The notes below the pieces were generated by a model that was not told where the DNA came from, did not search any database, and saw nothing but the letters and a program-made list of their open reading frames with translations. 51,348 bases of DNA from Verrucomicrobiales bacterium (GTDB taxonomy: Bacteria > Verrucomicrobiota > Verrucomicrobiae > Limisphaerales > UBA1100), in contig PBLV01000054.1 in the NCBI GenBank assembly GCA_002721895.1, forward strand, positions 1-51,348, written 5' to 3'. Position numbers and translations under genes: made by a program. This document shows, piece by piece, positions 1-8,342 of this stretch. Within the stretch, counting starts at the first letter, position 1. Every line of letters begins with the position of its first letter.

Positions 1-90
1 CCACCACCGGGCCCACCACCACCGGGCCCACCACCACCGGGCCCACCACCACCGGGCCCACCACCACCGGGCCCACCACCACCGGGTCCG
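1..90. repeat. 15-bp tandem repeat, coding for GGGGP
   Basis: Five exact copies of CCACCACCGGGCCCA are followed by one diverged copy (76-90), and the array continues off the left edge. On the minus strand each unit encodes Gly-Gly-Gly-Gly-Pro. Near-perfect nucleotide identity suggests recent expansion by slippage, so copy number may vary between strains. Confidence 0.9.
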
Positions 91-350
91 CCGCCTCCCG
101 GCGTCGTCTTTGGTGGAGTAGGAGTAGTCGTCTTGGGGGGCGTTGGCGGGGTCGGGGTCTTGGGAGGTGTAACGGGAGTGGTCTTGGGTGGAGTCGTGGT
201 CGGGGTCTTGGGAGGTGTTGGCGGCGTGGTTTTCGGGGGAGTGGGGGGTGTTGGCGGTGTAGTTCCCGGGGTAGGAGGAACAGCGCCATTCACGGCCATA
301 CCGGCCAACAGTCCGGCGGCGACAAATGTGATTTTAATCTTTGTGTTCAC
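1..350 (-). CDS. secreted Pro/Thr- and Gly-rich repeat protein (C-terminus outside window)
   Basis: The frame opens with GTG at 350 and stays open to the left edge, about 116 codons. The first 23 residues (MNTKIKITF then a hydrophobic stretch ending VNGA) look like a signal peptide. A linker of repeated PPKTTP/PPTPPKT units follows, then perfect GGGGP pentapeptides that continue out of the window. I recognise no domain in the visible part. Pro/Thr linkers and Gly-Pro repeats are common in surface or cell-wall-spanning proteins, so an extracytoplasmic stalk is a reasonable guess. The GTG lies 9 nt after the stop of the upstream Gly/Asn-rich gene and in the same frame, so the two are probably co-transcribed. 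An ATG at codon 18 would destroy the signal peptide and is less likely. Confidence 0.7.
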   Translation of the reverse strand, partial: MNTKIKITFVAAGLLAGMAVNGAVPPTPGTTPPTPPTPPKTTPPTPPKTPTTTPPKTTPVTPPKTPTPPTPPKTTTPTPPKTTPGGGGPGGGGPGGGGPGGGGPGGGGPGGGGPGG

Positions 351-359
351 GTCAATGGT

Positions 360-1514
360 CTACTGGCGCCCACCGCGAAGGCTGAAACGCATTTCCTGTC
401 GCTGATAGGACCTAGCCGCTTCCACCGCGGATTTCGAGCCAGGCTTGGCCGCGCTGGTCACGATACGAAACATTGGCCCGCGTTGATTGCCCATGCCTCC
501 CCTGCCAAAATTGTTGCGATTATTGTTATTCCGGTTGTTGCCATACATATTCTGGCCATTGCCCCGCAGGTTCATTCCCCGATTGCCACCGTAATTATTT
601 CCACGGTTGTTGTTGCCGCGCATATTTCCCGCCAGATTCATCCCTCGATTGCCAACTCCACGATTGTTGTTGTTCCCACCAGCTCCACCGCCCAAAGCTG
701 CCGCGAGGGCTGAAACCGTGCCACCGCCCGGACGGTTCTGCTGTCCCGGTCGGGTTGCCGCTCCACCGCCCAAGGCTGGGCGTCCTCCGCCAACGGCAGG
801 ACGTGCACCTCCCACAGCTGGCCGCGTGGTCGCGCCACCACCCCCGGCAGCTCCGCCAATCGCGGGCCGGCCAACAGTCGGCGCTCCTATTGCGGGACGA
901 CCAACACCGCCTCCACCAGCTCCCCCGGGTTGTGCGCCACCGGCCTTGGGCGCAGCCCCACCCAATCCTCCGCCACCGGCACCTCCCGCTCCTCCGGGCG
1001 CACCGGGAGCTCCGCCAGCGCCTCCCGCTCCACCGGCGCCAGCTTGGCCTCCTCCCAAGTAAGTTCCTGTCCGGCCATTAATCCGCTCGTAGCCCCCCTT
1101 GGCCACGCTGGGAATCCGCCGGTGCTTGTTCACCGTTGCCGCGGCGGCAAAATAAGCGGGAATCTTCCCATCGGGCGTACCCTTTGCGTACCCGTTGTTC
1201 ATCGCAAGCGCTCCTCCCGCTCCGCCGGCACCGCCCTGACCACCCGCTCCAGGTTGCCCCGACTGGCCACCTCCAGCGCCTCCCGGCATTCCGCCGCCGC
1301 CCGTCAGAGATTGCCCCAAACCGCCGCCCATACTGCCCAAACCCCCAGCTCCCATGCCGCCGCCAAGACCACCCAAGCCGCCCATCGAGCCCATGGCACC
1401 GCCTCTCCCCCCCATTCCCCTTCCCCCAAAGGAAAACTGGGCCGATCCTTCCTGAACAAAGCCAGCCAAGGCCAACACCGCCACCCCAATAAAATGACGC
1501 GATACGCCTGTCAT
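360..1514 (-). CDS. secreted Gly/Asn-rich low-complexity protein
   Basis: This encodes 384 residues. The start chosen is ATG at 1514 because it begins a good signal peptide (MTGVSRHFIGVAVLALAGF, cleavage near GSAQ/FSFGG); upstream in-frame starts would bury it. The mature protein is almost entirely low complexity: Gly/Met/Ala repeats, a short more normal island around NNGYAKGTPDGKIPAYF to GYERINGRTGTYL, then RPA(V/I/L)GG repeats and an Asn/Arg/Gly section (GNNNRGNNYGG type). It ends in a charged segment of about 35 residues starting MFRIVTSAAKPG. No family is recognised. It could be a matrix, sheath or surface protein, but that is speculation. The next gene downstream is also a low-complexity secreted protein. 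Confidence 0.7.
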   Translation of the reverse strand: MTGVSRHFIGVAVLALAGFVQEGSAQFSFGGRGMGGRGGAMGSMGGLGGLGGGMGAGGLGSMGGGLGQSLTGGGGMPGGAGGGQSGQPGAGGQGGAGGAGGALAMNNGYAKGTPDGKIPAYFAAAATVNKHRRIPSVAKGGYERINGRTGTYLGGGQAGAGGAGGAGGAPGAPGGAGGAGGGGLGGAAPKAGGAQPGGAGGGGVGRPAIGAPTVGRPAIGGAAGGGGATTRPAVGGARPAVGGGRPALGGGAATRPGQQNRPGGGTVSALAAALGGGAGGNNNNRGVGNRGMNLAGNMRGNNNRGNNYGGNRGMNLRGNGQNMYGNNRNNNNRNNFGRGGMGNQRGPMFRIVTSAAKPGSKSAVEAARSYQRQEMRFSLRGGRQ

Positions 1515-1856
1515 CGGTGAAATTTTATCGTGTTTTGTGGCATTGTAAAGTCCGTAACCCATTCTTCCGGCAGCCTCCTCGGCAGGAATATCCAAACACC
1601 GCTCCCCGCAGTTTGCAACAGTCCTACACCCCTTTATCGGAAATTGTGTCATTCCACTTTAGGTTTTTCCGGCTAATTGGACGGTAAACTGCTGCCAAGG
1701 ACGCAATTATTCTCCTGAAAATATTCCTGTTCACGCCCGTTTTAGACGTCTATGACACGCAAAAATTGCCTACGAATCCAATCAGCATCCCCTCAGATAT
1801 TCCGACCGTCCCCGGAGATGATTGACAGCTCTTCCCCAGCACCCAAGGATTTGGCC

Positions 1857-3515
1857 ATGCGTCTGGAAATCCCCTGTTTGGTTCTGCTTCTTTTGGCTCA
1901 AACCCTTCCCGCCGCGCAACACGGTGCGGTGGCCACAGTGGACCCAATTGCCACCGATGCCGCCGTAGCAGCCATGAAAAAGGGAGGCAACGCCATCGAT
2001 GGCGCCGTGGCCGCGGGCCTCACCTTGGGCGTCGTCAATGGCTACAACTCCGGCATCGGCGGCGGCTGTTTCATGATGCTCCGCCTTGCCAATGGAAAAA
2101 TCATAGCCATCGACGGCCGGGAAACTGCTCCAGCCGCCGCACGCCGGGACATGTACCTTCGGGACGGCAAGCCCGATACCCAAGCCAGCAAGGTCGGCGC
2201 CTTGGCCAGTGGTGTACCCGGCGCCTTGGCCGCCTATGACCACGCCTTGAAACACCACGGCAAGCTCCCTCTCAAGTGGCATCTGGAGAACGCCGCGCGC
2301 ATTGCCGAAATGGGATTTAAAATCCCCCCTGCCTACGCGGGGCGCATTAAAGCCAATGCACCGAATTTGCGCAGATTTAAATCAAGCGCTGCATTGCTCC
2401 TGGATGCCAAGAGCGTTCCCCTTCAAACTGGCACATTGCTCCGCCAGCCTGAACTTGCGGCTACCTACCGCGCCATTGCTCGCGAGGGCATCGGCTGGTT
2501 TTACGGCGGCCCCTTTGCCAAGACCACGGAGAATTGGATGCGCGCCAATGGCGGCATCCTTACCGCGGGTGATTTTCGGAATTACAAGGTCAAGCGCCGT
2601 GAGCCCATCCGCACCACTTATCGAGGCTACGAGATTGCGGGCATGCCCCCGCCCAGCTCGGGCGGTGTGCATGTCGGCCAAATCTTAAACATCCTCGAGA
2701 ATTTTTCCGTCCATGCCATGGAGCCCAACTCGGCTGATTTCATTCACTTGACCGCCGAGTCCATGAAGCTCGCCTTTGCCGACCGCGCCCATTGGCTGGG
2801 GGACGCCGATTTCGCCCCCGTGCCTCGCGGGCTTGTCGACAAGAAATACAGTGCCAAACTCGCCAAGCAAATTCGAATGGACCGGGCGATTGACGTAAAA
2901 ACCCACGGCCAACCGCCAAGGTCAACGGATGATCTCTTTAACAAACACACCACCCATTTCTCAGTCGCCGACCATGGAGGTAACTGGGTGGCCTGCACCG
3001 CCACCATTAACACCCATTTCGGCAGCAAAGTCATCATCCCCGGCACCGGCGTTTTCATGAACAACGAAATGGACGACTTTTCCGTCGCACCCGGTACTCC
3101 AAACGCGTTCGGCCTCATCGGTGCCGAAGCTAACGCCATTGTCCCGGGCAAACGACCTCTTTCCAGCATGAGCCCAACGATTGTTCTGAAGGACGGACAG
3201 CCCATCCTCGCCGTGGGCGCCGCCGGCGGCCCGACCATTATCACTCAAACCCTCCTGACCATCATACACACCCTCGACTTCAATCGGCCCTTGAAGGAAG
3301 CCTTGGCCCAACCCCATTTCCATCATCAATGGCGCCCCAATGGCATTCGGATTGAGAAACAGGCCGAGGCCAACGTACTGGCTGAATTGAAACGGCGCGG
3401 CCACAAGCTGCAAATCGTGCAGTCCATGGGCGCCACCCAAGCCGTCAGCCGAATGCGAGGAAAGCTTGAAGCCGCCCATGACCCCCGGCTGAAAGGTAAG
3501 GCGGTGGACTTTTGA
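1857..3515 (+). CDS. ggt: gamma-glutamyltranspeptidase
   Basis: This Ntn-hydrolase cleaves the gamma-glutamyl bond of glutathione and related compounds and transfers or hydrolyses the glutamyl group, normally in the periplasm. The 552-residue reading begins at ATG 1857 because that gives a signal peptide (MRLEIPCLVLLLLAQTLPAAQ). The proenzyme has the N-terminal GGNAIDGAVAAG and GIGGGCFMM motifs. The autocleavage/catalytic threonine opens TTHFSVADHGGNWVA, followed by the serine pair in PLSSMSPT and the oxyanion-hole glycines in GAAGGPTIIT. Length and motif order match the family, so it should be a functional heterodimer after self-cleavage. It stands alone and converges on the rplS operon, with a hairpin between. 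Confidence 0.93.
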   Translation: MRLEIPCLVLLLLAQTLPAAQHGAVATVDPIATDAAVAAMKKGGNAIDGAVAAGLTLGVVNGYNSGIGGGCFMMLRLANGKIIAIDGRETAPAAARRDMYLRDGKPDTQASKVGALASGVPGALAAYDHALKHHGKLPLKWHLENAARIAEMGFKIPPAYAGRIKANAPNLRRFKSSAALLLDAKSVPLQTGTLLRQPELAATYRAIAREGIGWFYGGPFAKTTENWMRANGGILTAGDFRNYKVKRREPIRTTYRGYEIAGMPPPSSGGVHVGQILNILENFSVHAMEPNSADFIHLTAESMKLAFADRAHWLGDADFAPVPRGLVDKKYSAKLAKQIRMDRAIDVKTHGQPPRSTDDLFNKHTTHFSVADHGGNWVACTATINTHFGSKVIIPGTGVFMNNEMDDFSVAPGTPNAFGLIGAEANAIVPGKRPLSSMSPTIVLKDGQPILAVGAAGGPTIITQTLLTIIHTLDFNRPLKEALAQPHFHHQWRPNGIRIEKQAEANVLAELKRRGHKLQIVQSMGATQAVSRMRGKLEAAHDPRLKGKAVDF

Positions 3516-3526
3516 TTCTACCCAGC

Positions 3527-3553
3527 AAAAAAAGGCGGACACTTGTCCGCCTT
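3527..3553 (-). terminator. intrinsic terminator of the rpsP-rplS operon
   Basis: AAGGCGGACA (3532-3541) pairs with TGTCCGCCTT (3544-3553). On the minus strand the stem is followed by seven T (complement of 3527-3533), the classic form, placed 26 nt after the rplS stop. In the plus direction the T-run is poor, so it would stop ggt transcription less well. Confidence 0.85.
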
Positions 3554-3578
3554 CAAATAAACGAAATCGCGCCCAAGC

Positions 3579-3929
3579 CTACTTGAGCTCCTTCACGGTC
3601 ATCGCGCGCTTGCCGATACGGCCGCGGAGATAATTCAGCTTCGCCCGACGCACCTTGCCGCGCCGATCCACGTCCACCTTGATCACGTTGGGGCTGTTCA
3701 CCGGAAATACCCGCTCCACGCCCTGACCATAGCTGATGCGCCGCACCGTGAACGTCGCGTTCAGCCCGCGGCCGCGCCGGCCAATCACAATGCCCTGAAA
3801 CACCTGTGTCCGCTCTTTGTCGCCCTCCTTCACGCGCGAGTGCACCTTCACGGTGTCACCCACGTTGAAGTCCAGCGGCGCCTCGCGGTATTGTTCCGCC
3901 TCAATTTTGTCAAACAGTGCCTGGCTCAT
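3579..3929 (-). CDS. rplS: 50S ribosomal protein bL19
   Basis: This 116-residue bL19 sits at the 30S-50S interface of the ribosome. Family hallmarks are visible: [16 protein letters not shown], the [23 protein letters not shown] core, and [17 protein letters not shown] followed by the basic tail [11 protein letters not shown]. Length is normal. It is the last gene of the rpsP-khpA-trmD-rplS operon, 14 nt after trmD and followed by an intrinsic terminator. Confidence 0.97.
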   Translation of the reverse strand: MSQALFDKIEAEQYREAPLDFNVGDTVKVHSRVKEGDKERTQVFQGIVIGRRGRGLNATFTVRRISYGQGVERVFPVNSPNVIKVDVDRRGKVRRAKLNYLRGRIGKRAMTVKELK

Positions 3930-3943
3930 AAATTGTCCTTTTT

Positions 3944-4624
3944 CTATTCGTCGTTGTCTTCCTCACACAAATCCGGCCGCCGCTCCCGCGTGCGCCTCTC
4001 GGCCTGTTCGCGGCGCCACTTGGCAATCTCCGCGTGATGCCCGGAGAGGAGCACTTCGGGCACCTTCATGCCCCGAAACTCCGCCGGGCGCGTGTACTGT
4101 GGATATTCCAGCAGGCCCTCGCTAAAGCTCTCCTCCGCGCTGCTGGCGTCATCACCCAGCACACCCGGTTGCAGCCGTGCTACTGCGTCGATGACCACCA
4201 TCGCCGGCAACGCCCCGTTGGTCAGCACATAGTCGCCAATCGACAACTCCTCGTGTGCCAACGAGCGAATCCGTTCATCAAATCCCTCGTAACTGCCGCA
4301 AACCAGCAGCAGATGGCCCTGCCCCGACAACTCGCGGGCCGCGGCCTGTATAAAGGGCCGTCCTTGCGGTGTCATCAGCACCACCCGCGTCTCGTCGCCG
4401 GACAACGCCTCCACCGCCTCAAAAACCGGCTCCGGCTTCAACACCATTCCCGGCCCGCCGCCGTAAGGCTCGTCATCCACAGTGCGGTGGCGGTCATGCG
4501 TCCAGTCCCGCAGATCGTGAACGGCCAGTTCCAGCAGCCCGCTTTCCCGAGCGCGCCGGAGAATGCTTTCATCCAACGGCCCCACGAACATCGCGGGAAA
4601 CAACGTGAGCACATCGACCTTCAT
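3944..4624 (-). CDS. trmD: tRNA (guanine(37)-N1)-methyltransferase
   Basis: TrmD methylates G37 next to the anticodon using S-adenosylmethionine, preventing +1 frameshifting. The SPOUT knot motifs are present: [10 protein letters not shown] at the start, [45 protein letters not shown], and [13 protein letters not shown]. The C-terminal [16 protein letters not shown] helix is also present. I chose ATG 4624 (226 aa); a GTG at 4636 would add MADT. The usual R in CGRYEG is S here, and the usual SGGE is TNGA; both are modest departures. It follows khpA by 34 nt and precedes rplS by 14 nt. Confidence 0.95.
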   Translation of the reverse strand: MKVDVLTLFPAMFVGPLDESILRRARESGLLELAVHDLRDWTHDRHRTVDDEPYGGGPGMVLKPEPVFEAVEALSGDETRVVLMTPQGRPFIQAAARELSGQGHLLLVCGSYEGFDERIRSLAHEELSIGDYVLTNGALPAMVVIDAVARLQPGVLGDDASSAEESFSEGLLEYPQYTRPAEFRGMKVPEVLLSGHHAEIAKWRREQAERRTRERRPDLCEEDNDE

Positions 4625-4658
4625 GGTGTCCGCCACCCACGCGTTTTAAAAATCCTGC

Positions 4659-4898
4659 CTAGTCGTCGTCCTCGACCAGTTCCAGCCCGCAGCGCAGTCC
4701 CTTCTTCGCGCCACCCGCCTGAAGCAGAGAACGAATCGCGTTGATCGTCACGCCCTTGCGACCAATCACCTTCGCCGCATCATCCGGAGCCACTCGAAGC
4801 TCGTAGACCGTCGAGTCGTTGCGCTCCGTCTCCGTCACACTCACGGCATCCGGCTCATCCACGAGCCCCTTCACCACGTATTCCACAAAGTCCTGCAT
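4659..4898 (-). CDS. khpA: KH-domain RNA-binding protein KhpA
   Basis: This is a small single-KH protein of 79 residues of the YlqC/KhpA type. The KH signature loop is seen as VIGRKGVTINAIRSLL, with the GxxG loop reading GRKG. The first part (MQDFVEYVVKGLVDEPDAV) is typical of the family. KhpA proteins bind RNA, often with KhpB, and are commonly encoded between rpsP and rimM/trmD, which matches this position. It lies 20 nt after rpsP. Its C-terminus is short and acidic (ELVEDDD). Confidence 0.93.
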   Translation of the reverse strand: MQDFVEYVVKGLVDEPDAVSVTETERNDSTVYELRVAPDDAAKVIGRKGVTINAIRSLLQAGGAKKGLRCGLELVEDDD

Positions 4899-4918
4899 CG
4901 CGTGTATGGCAAATATTA

Positions 4919-5557
4919 TTATTCCGCCGGCTTCTCGTCGGCCTTCTTCTCTTCACCAGACTCAGGCTCATCCGCCTTCGCCTCCTCCGTGGGAGTCTCA
5001 TCCTCGGCATTCTCCTCTTCAGCAGCGGGGGCCTCGGCTGTTTCCTCAGCGGGAGTTTCCTCTTCGGCTTCCGCCTTTTCTGGGGCGGCCTCCTCGACGG
5101 GAGACTCTTCCTCAATTTTCGCTTGTTCCGGGGCAGTCGCCGACTCCTCGGCGGCTGGAGTCCCCTCCGTTGCCTCGGCGGCAACAACCGCTTCCTCAGC
5201 CTTGGGCTCTTCCGCAGCGGGGGCCTTGGCCGTTTCCTTGGGGGGGGGAGCCTCTTCCTTGGGCGGCTCCGGCTTCTTCTTCGGCTTCGCCTCCGGCAAC
5301 TCTAACCCTTGCGCCGTGCGCCGGGCCTTGCGGATGATGCTCCTGACCGTGTCGCTGGGCTGCGCGCCAACTCCCAGCCAGTACTCCGCCCGCTCCAGGT
5401 TCAGCTTGTAGTTCTCAGCCTCCTGCCGCAACGGCCAATAGGTACCCAGTTCCTCGATGTTGTGCCCATCGCGCGGGCTCCGGCCATCCGCCACTACAAT
5501 GCGATGCACCGGGGAATTCCGCATGCCGACTCGTTTCAATCTGATTTTAACAGCCAT
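4919..5557 (-). CDS. rpsP: 30S ribosomal protein bS16 with long acidic C-terminal tail
   Basis: Residues 1-85 are a normal bS16: [39 protein letters not shown], and the [20 protein letters not shown] segment. Typical bS16 is about 80-90 residues, but this frame runs on to 212. The extra ~125 residues start with a short basic piece ([13 protein letters not shown]) and then become an Ala/Glu/Pro-rich, strongly acidic, low-complexity tail. The frame is uninterrupted, so the tail is probably translated. Acidic extensions on ribosomal proteins occur in some bacterial groups, but this one is longer than the core. It is the first gene of its operon. Confidence 0.93.
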   Translation of the reverse strand: MAVKIRLKRVGMRNSPVHRIVVADGRSPRDGHNIEELGTYWPLRQEAENYKLNLERAEYWLGVGAQPSDTVRSIIRKARRTAQGLELPEAKPKKKPEPPKEEAPPPKETAKAPAAEEPKAEEAVVAAEATEGTPAAEESATAPEQAKIEEESPVEEAAPEKAEAEEETPAEETAEAPAAEEENAEDETPTEEAKADEPESGEEKKADEKPAE

Positions 5558-5729
5558 GACAAATCACACTCCGCCGCCTCCAGACGGCCAAAAAAGAGCG
5601 GGGAATTTAGGCACACCCACGGCCCTTGGCAAGAGGGAAATGCGGGAAAATTACCACCGGCCCGGCCCCTTCTCGTTGCCCCCTCCAAAAAACATTGCCC
5701 CGCTCCAGCCCATCACGGAGACTTTGCCC

Positions 5730-6989
5730 ATGCGTTACCTTGCCCTCCTCGTCCTTGCGCTTCCCTTGGCCACCGCCGAAAACTGGCCTCAATTCCGCGG
5801 CCCACACGGCAACGGCCACGCCGATGCCAACGGATTGCCCTTGGAATGGGGACCGGAGAAGAACATCAAGTGGCGCGTCCCCATTCATGGCAAAGGTTGG
5901 TCCAGTCCTGTTGTTTGGGGCGAACAGGTTTGGCTGACCACGGCAACGCCGGATGGCAAGCAGCTTTCCGTCCTGTGTCTCGACCGCGAATCCGGCCGCG
6001 TGCTGCTCGATCGCAAGCTCTTCGATGTTGCGGAGCCGCAGTTCTGCCACAAATTCAACAGCTACGCCTCCCCCACACCCGTTATTGAGGCCGGCCACGT
6101 TTACATCACTTTCGGCTCCCCCGGCATCGCCTGCATGGACACCGAAACCTTCAAGGTACTCTGGACAAGACGCAACTTTGTCTGCGACCACTTCCGCGGC
6201 TCAGGCAGTTCCCCCATCCTGTTCGGCGACCTCCTCATCAACCACCACGACGGCGCCGACCTCCAGTACGCTTTCGCTTTAAACAAAACCAACGGCCGTA
6301 CCGTGTGGAATACCAAGCGCTCGGTGGATTACAAGGATCTTGGCCCCGACGGCAAACCAAAGGCTGGCGGTGACTGGCGCAAGGCCTACGCCACTCCGCA
6401 CATCGTCCAGCTCGGCGGACGCCCTGTGCTCATCAGCAGTGCTGCCAAGGCCCATTATGCCTACGAACCCGCCACCGGCCGCGAACTGTGGCGCGTGGAG
6501 GAGCACGGCCAACATTCCTGCGGCGCGCGCCCTGTGGCCGGCCAGGGCCTCATTTACATTTCCACGGGCTATTCCAAGAGCCAAATCATGGCTCTGCGCC
6601 CCGGCGGCAAAGGCGTGGTCACCGACTCACATGTCGCATGGCGATACGCCCGCAGCGGCGCGCCCGAAAAACCGTCCCTCCTGCTGGTCGACGATCTTCT
6701 TTACATGGTGGACGACAAAGGCGGCCTGGCCACCTGTCTCGACGCCAAGACCGGCGAGGAAATCTGGAGCGAAAGACTCGGCGGCAACTACTCCGCCTCC
6801 CCTCTGTATGCCAGCGGCCGCATCCACTTCTTCAGTGAGGAAGGTAAAACCACCATCATTGCCCCCGGCCGTGAATTCAAAAAACTCGCGGCAAACACCC
6901 TCCCCGAGGGATTCATGGCCAGCCCCGCCGTCGCCGGAAAAGCCTTCTTCCTTCGCACCAAGACACACCTCTACCGAGTCGAAAAATAA
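5730..6989 (+). CDS. secreted PQQ-like beta-propeller repeat protein
   Basis: The 419-residue product has a signal peptide (MRYLALLVLALPLATA) and then NWPQFRGPHGNG, a motif often seen at the start of PQQ-like propellers in Planctomycetes and Verrucomicrobia. Repeats of the BamB/PQQ kind follow: WSSPVVWGEQVWL, LDRESGRVL, TPVIEAGHVYITF, SSPILFGDLLIN, LDAKTGEEIWSERL, SASPLYASGRIHFF. ATG 5730 was chosen for the signal peptide and for a GGAG 9 nt upstream. It is probably a periplasmic or surface propeller. Whether it binds PQQ, a sugar or a protein cannot be told from sequence. It is divergent from rpsP and ends 33 nt before the transporter gene. Confidence 0.85.
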   Translation: MRYLALLVLALPLATAENWPQFRGPHGNGHADANGLPLEWGPEKNIKWRVPIHGKGWSSPVVWGEQVWLTTATPDGKQLSVLCLDRESGRVLLDRKLFDVAEPQFCHKFNSYASPTPVIEAGHVYITFGSPGIACMDTETFKVLWTRRNFVCDHFRGSGSSPILFGDLLINHHDGADLQYAFALNKTNGRTVWNTKRSVDYKDLGPDGKPKAGGDWRKAYATPHIVQLGGRPVLISSAAKAHYAYEPATGRELWRVEEHGQHSCGARPVAGQGLIYISTGYSKSQIMALRPGGKGVVTDSHVAWRYARSGAPEKPSLLLVDDLLYMVDDKGGLATCLDAKTGEEIWSERLGGNYSASPLYASGRIHFFSEEGKTTIIAPGREFKKLAANTLPEGFMASPAVAGKAFFLRTKTHLYRVEK

Positions 6990-7022
6990 TCCCTCGCATC
7001 CGCGCACGATGTTCAGGACCCA

Positions 7023-8342
7023 TTGAAATCAACAAATCCTGACAACCCTGCCGATCCCAGCACCAAACCCACCTGGGCGCGCTACAAGGTGCTGCTCTGG
7101 CTCGGCGGCGCCGCGACCATCGCGTACATTTGCCGCAACAGCCTCAGCGTGGCGGAAAAAGGAATCCGCGCGGACCTCGGTCTGGACGCCTTCCAAATGG
7201 GGCTCGTGATGGGCGCCTTCCAAATTTCATATGCCCTGCTGCAAATCCCTTCGGGCCATTTTACCGACCGCCGTGGGGCTCGGGCGAGTCTGCCGGTATT
7301 TACGGTGATTTGGTCGATGGCCACGGCGGCCATGGCGGCGGTGACCAACCTCTGGCTATTAGTCGCCGCGCGATTGTTCAACGGCGTGGGACAGGCCGGC
7401 CTGTTTCCCGCCAGCACCAACACGTTTGCCAAATGGATTCCCGAGCGTGAACGGGCGTTGGTCAACGGCAGTCTCGCCAGTTTTATGACGCTGGGCACCA
7501 TCATCGGCACCGGTGTCGGCGCGTACCTCACGGCGCGCTGGGGGTGGCAGTGGATGTTTGTGATCTTCAGCTTTCCGGGCATCCTGTGGGCGGGTGGGTT
7601 TTGGTTGTGGTTTCGTGATCGGCCCGAGGAGCATTCGGCTGTAAACGTCGCTGAGGCCGAATTGATCAAGGGTAGCGATTCCGAGGGGAACACTGACACC
7701 GGCGAAAAGCGCAGCTGGATCGATGTCCTGCGCAGCCCGGCTACGCGCTGGATTTGTGGCCAACAATTTTTCCGCGCCGCCGGACAGATGTTTTTCATGA
7801 CGTGGTTCCCGACCTTTCTGATTGAGCGGTACAATATGGATCTCGTGGAGGCGGGTTTGTCCACTGTGGTCACGCAGATTCCGCTACTTGCCGGCAGCCT
7901 CATCGGAGGTGGCATTGTCGATGGCATTTTCCGTCGCACAGGCAGTCGCACCGCTTCGCGCAAAGGTGTGTCCATCGTGTCCATGCTGTTGTGTACCGCG
8001 CTGGTGGCAGGGGCTTATTTTGTAAAAGACCCGAAGGTGGCCATCACGCTCATCGGCATCGGTGCCTTCTTCATCGGCACGGCCGGGCCGGCGGGTTACA
8101 CCATTACCATCGATATGGGCGGGAAACACGTGGCCACGTTGTTTTCCACCATGAACATGTTCGGCAACCTCGGTGCGTTGCTGTTTCCGATTGTGGTGGG
8201 CGCCATCATCGCAGCGACCGGAAACTGGGATCAGGTATTGATTCTTTTTGGCGCGCTTTATCTCGCGTCCGCATTCTGCTGGTGGCGCCTGCGGCCGGAC
8301 GGTACTGTCTTCGACCAGATTCCCGATGCAAACGCACGTTAA
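7023..8342 (+). CDS. MFS transporter, anion:cation symporter-like (sugar acid uptake)
   Basis: This inner-membrane permease of 439 residues has about twelve hydrophobic segments. The MFS signature between helices 2 and 3 reads GHFTDRRGAR, preceded by QISYALLQIPSG. The region RLFNGVGQAGLFPASTNTFAKWIPERERA is typical of the ACS family (hexuronate, glucarate, galactonate permeases). The start appears to be TTG 7023, with AGGA four bases upstream; the nearest upstream ATG stops after five codons. The downstream genes encode a galactonate-dehydratase-like enzyme and a DapA-superfamily lyase. A sugar-acid substrate is therefore likely, but not proven. Confidence 0.85.
   Translation: MKSTNPDNPADPSTKPTWARYKVLLWLGGAATIAYICRNSLSVAEKGIRADLGLDAFQMGLVMGAFQISYALLQIPSGHFTDRRGARASLPVFTVIWSMATAAMAAVTNLWLLVAARLFNGVGQAGLFPASTNTFAKWIPERERALVNGSLASFMTLGTIIGTGVGAYLTARWGWQWMFVIFSFPGILWAGGFWLWFRDRPEEHSAVNVAEAELIKGSDSEGNTDTGEKRSWIDVLRSPATRWICGQQFFRAAGQMFFMTWFPTFLIERYNMDLVEAGLSTVVTQIPLLAGSLIGGGIVDGIFRRTGSRTASRKGVSIVSMLLCTALVAGAYFVKDPKVAITLIGIGAFFIGTAGPAGYTITIDMGGKHVATLFSTMNMFGNLGALLFPIVVGAIIAATGNWDQVLILFGALYLASAFCWWRLRPDGTVFDQIPDANAR

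Noticed and set aside
1..90. possible CRISPR array at the left edge
   Set aside because: Repeats are 15 bp, directly adjacent with no spacers, and translate to GGGGP in frame with a secreted protein.
473..1520. several plus-strand frames opposite the Gly/Asn-rich gene
   Set aside because: They are reverse-strand images of Gly-rich repeats (Pro/Ala/Arg runs) with no independent evidence.
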